A DNA stretch of 64,000 nt from Micropterix aruncella (taxonomy: Eukaryota; Arthropoda; Insecta; Lepidoptera; Micropterigidae): assembly GCA_944548615.1 (NCBI GenBank), contig OX155973.1, forward strand, positions 22,531,386 to 22,595,385, written 5' to 3'. Below, one piece after another: positions 56,276 through 64,000 of the stretch. A program made the translations under genes and the position numbers. The notes beneath the pieces are model-generated. The model had not been told where the DNA came from, ran no database searches, and saw nothing but the letters and a program-made list of their open reading frames with translations. Positions within the stretch are counted from its first letter, which is position 1. Each line of letters starts with the position of its first letter.

Positions 56276-56350
56276 ATAGTGGTTAGGTTAATTAACACTA
56301 TCAATCATAGTGGTTAGACCTAACCACACAGGCGACCTAACCACTATGTT
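56254..56350. repeat. Cluster of inverted SINE-head motifs
   Basis: CCTAGCCACTATGCC-ACCG-GGCATAGTGGTTAGG forms a near-perfect 15-bp hairpin (56254-56287). Further copies of CATAGTGGTTAG follow at about 56307 and inverted (GACCTAACCACTATG) at about 56334. Four A-box fragments in under 100 bp. Confidence 0.65.
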
Positions 56351-56454
56351 GCCGTTTCGTAAGGGCAATTTTAGACCAACAATTTTGTATGGAAAGCATG
56401 TTTTTTATTAATCGAAATATTGACTTATTTGATCTCTGTAGTTTTGAAATTTTA

Positions 56455-57120
56455 ATAATAATAATAAAACTTTGTATTTGTTGAAACAAATCGACGAATT
56501 TATTGCGTTAAAGCAATATCTTACAGCTTACCTTAAACTAACGGGGATATCATGTTTTGCGATAAAAATATGATACGAATATTATTAAAAAACGTTTAGA
56601 AAGGCAGCTCGTATAAAATGTATCTAACATTAAAATCTAGCAGAAAATGAAGCATCATAAATAAATCAAAAAAGGCATAAAGCAATAAAGCTATAATGGC
56701 GCAGGGAAGTGGGAGGGGATGAGAGTAATTTATGAGCGATTGTTAAAATGTTTTTTGAGCCCGCGTTTAATTAAAGCAATAAAAACTCGGTGCTCTCCTT
56801 ACACGTGTGAATATAGCATTCTAGAGACGAGCTCCTTGTACGAAGAAGGAGTTCGAGTAGAAACACTACCGTGACCAGGGATCAAGAGCAGTAGCTTGTC
56901 TTCAGATCTCAGAGGGCGCCCGTGAGCTGATAAAGCATTGAGCCCACTTATGAGATAGCTCGGAGCGTCCGTTTTAATATTCTGTGGAGCAAACCGAGGA
57001 CTATCGTATCTCTCCTTTTCGGGTCGTCAGTCAGTAAAGTCTCTTTCTGTACTCCGTAATATGGCCATACTTTTTTAGGTCATAAATAAAGGGATATGGT
57101 TGGAGGCATCATCTAAATCC
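56455..57120 (-). pseudogene. LINE 3' end, family J, copy 3
   Basis: Minus-strand reading DAPSYLISGLNALSAHGRPL, RSEDKLLLLIPGHG and FIALIKRGLKKHFNNRS with a stop near 56733. It is preceded and interrupted by shifts. UTR with TTAAAGCAATATCTTACAGC and a (TTA)n tail at 56455, as in the 31446 copy. Confidence 0.5.
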
Positions 57121-57719
57121 TGAAGCGTGATCTATCGATGCCGATAACTTAAGAAAATCAATTATTAATATCAAATCGTAATTGGTAAAGAAGGTCACGT
57201 TCGATGTAGTAACATAGTTGTTTTAATTTATCAATAAATTTATGAAACTTGATTTGACGGCCATTCATCAATCAGTCTTTAGATAGCCGATCCCCTGCTG
57301 CGATCGAGCCATTGACTGGAAGGACGGATTTCTGAATGGTCTACGAGTATCTGATTGGGCCATTCATGGCATGTTGTAATTTGAAGCTAACGTCTTTTAG
57401 GTGTTTGAAATAGATAAACTACTGTAAACGAAATAAAAAAAATGGTCTAAATAAACAAATATAAAGACAGAATGACAACAAATTTATTTGAATTAGTGGA
57501 CACGTACGCATATACCAATAAAGACCAATTTGAAATCGGACAATTTTTGTATTTTTTTATTGCGAATTTTGATTGATTGGTAGAATTTTGATATACATAT
57601 TACTTTTAGGAAAGTCAATTCAGTCTTGCAATTGAATATTCACGTAAATTAAATTTCTGTTTTTTTTCTAAACACTCGACTCGTGATTCCCACGTTGGTG
57701 TCTTTAAAAAACTGGGACT
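57121..57719. other. AT-rich, nothing recognised
   Basis: No open frame or repeat structure of note. Confidence 0.4.
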
Positions 57720-57860
57720 TCAAAGTAAAATATTTCGAGATTGAAATATGACTAGTGCGCCCCCTGGTGGACCGATTTCAACCAAAACCTTTTCAACCCT
57801 TGCCACGACCAAATTATGCCTGCTCAATCGGATTACGCGTTTGGGCGCTATCGTAAAGGT
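57720..57860 (+). repeat. Interspersed repeat G, copy 2
   Basis: ATTTCGAGATTGAAATATGA, CTGGTGGACCGATTTCAACC and TTGCCACGACCAAATTATGC, in the order seen at 16868-17060. It supplies the first codons of the long open frame starting at 57816, which is therefore chimeric. Confidence 0.55.
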
Positions 57861-57869
57861 ATTATACCC

Positions 57870-58803
57870 ACTGCTCTTGGAAAACCATCCGCTACATGGT
57901 TGACGACGGTTGAAAAAGACCTGATAGAAGCTCAACTAGACGCCGACACAGTACAAGATCGTGCTCAGTGGAGGAGAAGGACAAGTAAGGCCGACCCCAC
58001 CGTATCTATCCACTCGGATAGCAAGGCAGCTCTTATGGCACTAGCCTCGAATACTATTAATTCAAAGCTAGTGAAAAACTGCGTATCACTACTGAATTCT
58101 CTGGGCGAAAAGAACAGGGTAATTCTAAGATGGGTTCCCGGCCATGCAGTAATCGAGGGAAATAAAAAAGCCGGCGAACTTGCTAAGACGGGAGCAAAGG
58201 GAACGTTATACGGCCCTGAACCTTGCTGTGGCGTACCAAAAGGCCTTGCAAACCTAATGCTCAAACAAATATGTTTAGAACAATCTGTTAACTACTGGTA
58301 CAACACGCCAGGGTTGAACCAATCCAAAGCGCCAATTAAGGCCTACGACGCTAAGATGGCCCGTGAGGCCTTATCGCTAAATAGGAACAATCTACGCATA
58401 CTGGTGAGGGCGCTCACGGGGCATCGTGGCCTCAACAAACACATGTACAACCTCAAGCTCCGAGACACAAAAATGTGCAGGTTCTGCCAAGAGGTAGAGG
58501 AAACTCCCCTGCACCTCATGTGCGAGTGTGGCCCGCTGATGCTTAAAAGATACATGCACTTGGGTGGTCATTACCTCCAACCTGAGGAAGTAAAACAATC
58601 TGGCGCCAAAAGCCAGTTGCGGTTCTTAACTGACACGAGGCTTAGCGCAGAACTATAGTAGGTGGCGAACACAATAGATCAGCAATGGTCGCAGTGTTAC
58701 AAGGCTCATAAAGACCTTAAGTAAAGCCCCACACAACAAATAAAAAAAGGCCGACCCCAAGTAAATAGTACAGGGTCTGGAAAGAAGAAGAAAAAGAAGA
58801 AGA
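57870..58803 (+). pseudogene. RTE LINE C-terminus, split by another LINE
   Basis: LTTVEKDLIEAQLDADTVQD, RAQWRRRTSKADP is an RTE pol C-terminus. It is interrupted after 57998 and resumes at 58747 with AAGGCCGACCCCAAGTAAAT (the frame then ends in a TAA) and a GAAGAAGAAAAAGAAGAAG tail to 58803. AAGGCCGACCCC is duplicated at 57987-57998 and 58747-58758. Confidence 0.7.
57999..58746 (+). pseudogene. RNase H-bearing LINE 3' fragment (I-superfamily)
   Basis: Starts inside RNase H: TVSIHSDSKAALMALAS (catalytic D kept). Then ILRWVPGHAVIEGNKKAGEL, where the usual GNExAD reads GNKKAG, so the last catalytic Asp and the preceding Glu are lost. It continues TAREALSLN-like to CRFCQEVEETPLHLMCECG and DTRLSAEL with a stop at about 58658. 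UTR ends ACACAACAAATAAAAA. A closer relative than average of the minus-strand copy at 51606-56222. 12-bp target duplication. Confidence 0.8.
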
Positions 58804-58804
58804 T

Positions 58805-58880
58805 TGTTCTATATTCCATGAAGTGAGCGTAGAAGACTTTGGGAAGATACAAACCTACCGCCCAACAAAGTCACGAACCC
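58805..58880 (-). mobile_element. Family A copy 13, internal fragment
   Basis: GTTCTATATTCCATGAAGTG, AGCGTAGAAGACTTTGG and CACGAACCC align with the segment after the hairpin in copy 4 (CGTTCTATCTCCCTGGAGTG). Confidence 0.45.
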
Positions 58881-59349
58881 TCCACAGTCTAGCAGAAATT
58901 GAAATCTGCCCTGGTGCCTTTCTGGGCATGCCACGTCCTCAAGCCTAAATAATTGGAATTCCTCCCTCTTCCGTCTCTCTCCGTTCCTCGGCGGTTATAT
59001 GTGAAAAAAGCGCTTGACTTTCCCCGTCGATTGCACTACACAAACATGCACACGTTGTGGATCATAGAAAGTGGACTCCATGTGCAATCGACCAGAAATA
59101 TCAGAAAAAAACAGCAGCACCATATCAGGCAAATGTAGTCGCGCAGCGCTGGCGCTCGCCGGCCGATGAAATGGCCAAGAGGGTCAAACCAGTTCCACTA
59201 ATTGCGAACGCGTGTGATCCAGTTACCATTGTGGCGTTCGATCGAAAAATCGACCGAATCAATGCTGTTAATTCGGCTCTTATCAGTTTCAATCGGACGA
59301 CCGGTTGTTCATTTATATTACTTAGTTGGACAAACGTACTAGAGAGACG
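58881..59349. other. Unassigned
   Basis: Moderately GC-rich, overlapping short open frames on both strands, no recognised product. Confidence 0.35.
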
Positions 59350-59560
59350 ATGTGTTTTAACCGATTTCAAAAAAAGGAGGAGTTTATCAATTCCGTTGTA
59401 TCTGTTTTGTAATGTTTATTACGTCAGAGCTCCGTCATTTATGAACCGATTTGGAAAATTTCTTTTTTTATTTGAAAATCCTGTTTCAAAATATTGTTCT
59501 GATGATGGGATCCAGGAGGTATTGAGGGAACGCCTCAAATATTATCATATGAAATTGAAA
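59350..59560 (+). repeat. Widespread lepidopteran-type repeat
   Basis: ACCGATTTCAAAAAAAGGAG, then TCAGAGCTCCGTCATTTATG and GATGATGGGATCCAGGAGGT. I recall this order of motifs as a very common interspersed repeat of moths and butterflies. It gives part of the open frame at 59057-59587, which I do not call a gene. Confidence 0.5.
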
Positions 59561-59604
59561 ATGTACATGTTGGTTCAGTTGCGATGACAATGCATTTTTT
59601 ATGG

Positions 59605-60092
59605 TAAGCATGACCTGATTCTACACCCAGGGTTGGCTCCAGACGAGAAGACCCCTCAACGGTCAACAGCACAGAAACGAATTTTTGTATACGCATTCAA
59701 TTATGATAGCCCGTTCTAAGTTTAACCATGACATGGTTGCTCCCCCTAGGGCTGGCTCCCGACGAGGGGACTCATCAACGCTCAACAGCACAGACACGAA
59801 ATTGTGTACATGCATTCAATTACGACAGCCCGTCCTAAGTTTTACAAGACAGGACTGCGGCACCCAAGGTTGGCTTTCAATGAGGGAACTCCTCCGATCA
59901 ACAGCACAGACACGAACATTTGTATATACATTCAATTATGATAGCCCGTTCTAAGTTTCATCATGACATGGCTGCTGCACCCAGGGTTGGTTCCCGACTA
60001 GGGGACTCCTCAACGGTCAATAACACGGACACGAAATTTTGTATATGCATTCAATTACGACAGCCGGTTCTTAGATTCACCATGACATTATA
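59605..60092 (+). repeat. Tandem array, period about 119 bp, four units
   Basis: The anchor AGGGTTGGCTCC-like motif falls at 59629, 59748, 59867 and 59983. Units share GACGAGGGGACTCATCAACG, CAACAGCACAGACACGAA and GCATTCAATTACGACAGCCC. Units differ by roughly 10-15%. Confidence 0.8.
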
Positions 60093-60179
60093 AAAATTTG
60101 CTTTACTTATAAAAAAAATGGAGTCTGTTTTTTTAAAATTAAAATTTTGTCTATTATCCTCAAATCTTCACTTTCACCC

Positions 60180-60262
60180 AATGGGAAATAGAACGAACTG
60201 ATGCTGGTAAAACTCCCTAGGGTGACGGAATCGGCCGTTGTGTTGACACTCCCAGATGTACA
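60180..60262 (+). mobile_element. Family A copy 14, terminal fragment
   Basis: GGGAAATAGAACGAACTGAT, AAAACTCCCTAGGGTGACGG and CCGTTGTGTTGACACTCCC: the hairpin end with a decayed stem. Confidence 0.6.
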
Positions 60263-60890
60263 TGCTTAGTAGAATTACCCTCATCTCTCTTGGTACGCCA
60301 CTGGGCGGGATCTTTAATTTAATAAACCGGGCCTCAAATATTTATTAGGACCCCGGGACTCAAATATCTACTCAGAATATCATTTACAAAAAATGAAGTA
60401 GGCACCAAGATGAAATGAAATTCGATCCATTGTGCATATTATATTGTATATTGTATATTGTTATCGATGAAAGTCAATAAATAATATCACAAAAAATCAT
60501 AATAATAAAACACTTTAAACTTTAAACCCTTGGCGCACGAGTCAAACTTACTTGGCTGGTTGTATTTATTCTAATTGAATTTAGTTTTGAATAAGAATGT
60601 AATAGCTGACTAAACGATGTAGTAATATAAATATAAGCGCATTTGGGGAGCGCAAAATTAGGGTTTTATTTTTTATTTGGGGATTTAAAAACATTAAAAC
60701 AATGTTTAGTACTTTTGCGCCCTACTAGCTAAGCCAGACGAATTACTGGGTATTAAAGGTGAAGGGTATTTTATTTTATTTGAGTTTTTTTAGATTGAGT
60801 TTTGTGTATATTAAATTATTTGGATTTTACGTAAAATTGAGCATTCGTTTTATTTACATATCCCAGTCATTAATCAAAGGTTATAAATCA
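60263..60890. other. Unassigned; hAT MITE right end at 60294
   Basis: TTGGTACGCCACTG (about 60289-60302) is the right terminus of the 1607 MITE family. The rest is AT-rich. Confidence 0.35.
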
Positions 60891-60894
60891 AATT

Positions 60895-61560
60895 CTTTGT
60901 TAGTACAATTATTAACGGCTTTGAAGCCGCAAAGTCTGTATACTATGCTTGTTTTCATTCATTAATAACTTATGTTCTGGGGAATGGCGGCAAATTCAGT
61001 TAGAATATTTCGACTTCAAAAAAAAGCAATTCTCAATTTATTTACAATATCATCGCTAACATCTTGCAGGCCGTATTTCATTGAATTTGGTATCATGACA
61101 ATGTATGCCGCTTATGTATAACAGGGTATCATGTATGCAAGAAAAAACATCAATACTACTCTAAAAAAATCGGATATTCATTATCATAACACTCAGAACT
61201 AACAAGACTTGCTTCCTTACAAAGTACGACTGAGTAAGGTTAGAAATAGTTTCCTGTACCAGTCCAATCCTTTTTATAATTAGATTTCACTGTGCGTCAG
61301 GGGTCTTGGAGACGTACATTTGGAGAAAAAGGTCCAGGACATTCTTATCAAGAACCCAATTTATTCTATTAGGGACTTTGACAATATTGAATTTCCTAAT
61401 CTTTCATTACTTTTATTATAATACAATATATGTAAAAAAAAATCTTGACTATATATCCAATCATTTTGATAATCGGAGATGGAGTATATTAATAAAATTT
61501 GTATTGACTATTTCTATTTGTAATCTTATAATTGTGGTATTTCTGATTTGACTATTTTAT
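60895..61560 (+). pseudogene. Jockey/CR1-type LINE pol C-terminal relic
   Basis: After a frameshift near 60970, one frame reads MFWGMAANSVRIFRLQKKAI, LNLFTISSLTSCRPYFIEFG and MTMYAAYV*QGIMYARKNIN. It continues HYHNTQN*QDLLPYKVRLSK, VRNSFLYQSNPFYN and a third stop. This is the thumb/C-terminal part of a LINE pol (GxxxWG..RIFRLQKKAIR; HNTRxK). Three stops make it a relic. Confidence 0.7.
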
Positions 61561-62725
61561 AACTGACTATTCGTTTTTATATTTTGCCTATTTGTATTTT
61601 TCATCTATACCTACTTAGGTATTGTAGCACCTCAAATAGTTTTTTAAAGGACTATATATTTTTATTGTAAATTTATTTATAAATTGTTTTTTTTTTCGTT
61701 TAAAAAAATAGTCAATCTGTATAAAAAATAATTATACCACATAAGGTATAACATATTATCTTGTGTAAAGAATTTGACTATACCAAGAGCAGGGATACCT
61801 ACCAATTAGTTTAGTTTATATTAAAAAAAAAAACAAAAAAAAAACAAAAGGGTGTTTTTGAAGTTCCATTCCATACCATAGTTCCATACCCGGCAGATCC
61901 CGCCGAAGACACTTTAATGAGGGCGCAGAATTTGTTTTCGCCTAGGGCGCCAAAAACCCTAGAGCCGGCCCTGATAGTAACTAGTTGATATCTTTATTAA
62001 TTTTACTTTTCAATGCACTGGTTCTTTAGTAATGTTGATTAATAATAAGCGAATAAAAGAATAAATAAACAAATAACCTAAGCAAACATCAGCTCGTTTA
62101 AATAAGATAAATCAGGGCTAGACAGTCGAGTGAGACAGTGAGAAAATGGCGGTTGCAACATCACCGAAATCGTGAAACTTTACTCAGCTCCCTGGTACCG
62201 TTACTCTTATAAAACGGCCCATCTAAACGCATTGCGAGAGCCTATCACAACAAACTACACATACGATTAAGCTAAAATTCTTGACCACATTCGGTATCCT
62301 TTGATTTATCACTCTGACCGATTTAATACGTCCAAATTTATGTAAATTAACTTGAAATTACCATATAAAACGGCGATTTGGGCGTTTCTGCAGGCCTGTG
62401 GTCGTTCAGTGAGAAATGGAAACGAGCTTTTTTTATGCCGTTTATGATAACGTAACAACGCATTTCTGCATTTTTTAAATGTGTGTTTACAGTATGCCAG
62501 TGACATGGTTTTTTAACGGTTTTATGTTTGTTTTAATCTTCGTATAATTTGGCAGCGTCATTAACAAAACTAAAGCATTATGTCACGATGTTTGCGAAAA
62601 ATTAAATAAATTGTGTGAGAATGAGAGATTACATGAGAATTACAACATACAAAACATGACAATTAATTGGGAAACTCAACTGAAACATCTTATCCACTCT
62701 TTTGGAGAAAATCATTTATTGGTTT
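61561..62725. other. AT-rich; hAT-like terminus at about 61920-61974
   Basis: GGGCGCCAAAAACCCTAGAG, CCGGCCCTG is an inverted CAGGGCCGGCTCTAG terminus typical of hAT MITEs; its partner end was not found. Nothing else. Confidence 0.4.
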
Positions 62726-62729
62726 AAGC

Positions 62730-62830
62730 CTTGATTATATAGCGTATTAGATTGCTTGATGCGGTACTACGATTTGGCAGCTAGGATTTTACTGCGAAAC
62801 ACAACGTGTAGAGATGTCACTCATAGCTAC
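62730..62830 (+). repeat. Interspersed repeat E, copy 2
   Basis: TTGATTATATAGCGTATTAG through ACACAACGTGTAGAG, matching 9442-9545. Confidence 0.55.
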
Positions 62831-62839
62831 AAAATGTGA

Positions 62840-63060
62840 TTCATTGTCATCATCATCAGCCGGTAGACATCCACTGCTAGAGGCCTCCCCAATAGAATGC
62901 CATGGCAGGCTGTCTTGAGCCGCCTCCACCCACCTACTTCCTGCGACCTCAGCAATGTCATCGGTTCATCTTGTCGGGGGCCGTCCCACACTGCGTCTGC
63001 CGGTTCGTAGTCGCCATTCGAGAACCTTTTTATCCAACGGTTGTCGGTTCTTTTTCTCAT
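62840..63060 (-). pseudogene. RTE LINE pol C-terminal end
   Basis: Minus-strand frames give RTGRRSVGRPPTR*TDDIAEV, AGSRWVEAAQD, the RRxxGRPxTRWxDDI C-terminus of RTE elements, with a stop in place of Trp. Flanked by a (TCATCA)n tail at about 62848. Confidence 0.65.
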
Positions 63061-64000
63061 TTTTTTACATTGAATAAACTCTACTTTTTTCTTAAAAAAT
63101 CACTCCAAAAAATAATATAATATAAAATAGAAGTGTTGAGACTTTATTTCTACAAACGTAACTGAATTTCAAAGAATTAGAATATCACGAAGAAATTTAC
63201 TTTTATCCTTATTTTTTTAGTCAGTCAACACTTTTTATAATATTTATTTCGATTGATTTTTCAAGAAGAAAGTGTGGCTTATTTATTGTAAAAAAATTGA
63301 ATATCTTACTAATCGCGACGTCGGGATTAAGAAAATAAAAGAGTTTTTATTAATGCGATAAAAGGAAATTATCGTGTGAAGTTTCTGTAGAGTTTACGCG
63401 GTAAATTCGTTTTATCCTATTTATAATGTCAAACAACCGCAATAGTCTTCGATGTCAAAAGAGTTTTTGGAATAAAGCCTATAAGAATATCAGCCTATTC
63501 TAAACGCATTAATATTGTGTAAAAAAATACTACTCTAATGTTCAGCATGGCTTCAGTCAAAAATGTTGCTTCTGACTCGTTCCCAAGATAGGTCTTAGTG
63601 GTATTAAAGCCACTAATTCTGTCACTATTCCACTGGAACCCCTCCACCGCGAGCTGTTTCCGTCTAACCCTCTGGAATCTGCATTCCTGTCCACAGCACC
63701 GCCTCTAGTCGTTGTAGTTTATAATACGGCTGCTATGGCTGGAGGCATCGAAACGGACGCTGATAACGGGGTCCCGCCTTTGCAAAAAGTGTTTCCTGCG
63801 CTCCGCCTAAGCACGCACTTATCAAGCTGCTTTGACATAACCGGGCCGACATCGCCATCAGCAACCAATTTACTATTTCCTCGGTCGCTCCTCCTTCAAA
63901 GCTACTCTTCTGCCGCGGAAACGACACGTCCGCGTCGGGGTCACCACTCTCTGATACAATAACGAACGCCACCTCAATTTCTTGGCCTATCTGGATCTAC
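63061..64000. other. AT-rich, then GC-rich window end
   Basis: A Penelope 3' end fragment lies at about 63385-63460 (TTTACGCGGTAAATTCGTTT, CAAACAACCGCAATAGTCTT). From about 63640 to the end the sequence is GC-rich with overlapping open frames on both strands (63735-63962 plus, 63733-63972 minus). It could be an exon or a LINE ORF running off the window. Confidence 0.35.

Noticed and set aside
57816..58658. Single 280-codon gene
   Set aside because: Three unrelated pieces joined by nested insertion with a 12-bp duplication; not a host gene.
59057..59587. 176-codon plus-strand frame
   Set aside because: Overlaps a common lepidopteran-type repeat (59350-59560); no protein motif.

Overview
The window is eukaryotic and repeat-dominated, and I read it as an insect genome, most probably Lepidoptera. 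The grounds are an AT-rich background, a 49693-51292 element whose ends match the classic moth piggyBac termini, Helitron-type repeats of the style common in moths and butterflies, tRNA-derived SINEs, Penelope-like and RTE/CR1-like retroelements, and short GC-rich host exons bounded by GT/AG sites. No rRNA gene, functional tRNA, CRISPR array or bacterial operon was seen. Species cannot be named.

Host genes are sparse. A GC-rich open exon at 4999-5812 (+) ends at a good splice donor. It can be joined in phase, across an intron full of repeats, to a short terminal exon at 7001-7122. A second spliced candidate (exons 46635-46728, 47028-47146, 47699-47728, +) reads in one frame through two introns but has an in-frame TGA at codon 14. 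Neither product was recognised.

Most of the rest is mobile DNA. 0-7 kb: a long hairpin, a non-autonomous Helitron, a hAT MITE, a Tigger-like relic and host gene 1. 9-15 kb: many copies of a GC-rich family here called family A, including a head-to-tail array of three. 18-24 kb: a broken RTE element, a TIR MITE, a full-length family A copy, Helitrons and a Penelope end. 27-29 kb: the best-preserved non-LTR retrotransposon, CR1/jockey-like. 29.9-30.6 kb: a SINE with a foldback MITE inside. 32-36.8 kb: Penelope plus family A, then a jockey-like LINE on the minus strand. 37.4-38.8 kb: family A nested in repeat B, then a CR1-like 3' end. 40.8-43.3 kb: a 159-bp tandem array and a large foldback. 45-46 kb: a minus-strand RTE. 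48.4-51.3 kb: a hairpin, a degenerate minisatellite and a piggyBac-type element containing Penelope sequence. 51.4-56.3 kb: a three-level nest (SINE, cut by an RNase H-bearing LINE, cut by a hAT transposon). 57.9-58.8 kb: the same LINE inside an RTE end. 59.6-60.1 kb: a 119-bp tandem array. The remainder holds LINE relics and AT-rich DNA.

The most interesting observation is family A. About 14 copies share a fixed end carrying the hairpin ACGGG-CGAA-CCCGT, are variably truncated at the other end, and lack a poly(A) tail and long terminal inverted repeats. Four copies have readable flanks with 11, 12, 14 and 15 bp target duplications. This looks like a non-autonomous, hairpin-ended retroelement spread by target-primed reverse transcription. 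Two copies sit at the same site and in the same orientation inside another repeat (B), suggesting target preference or a mobile composite.
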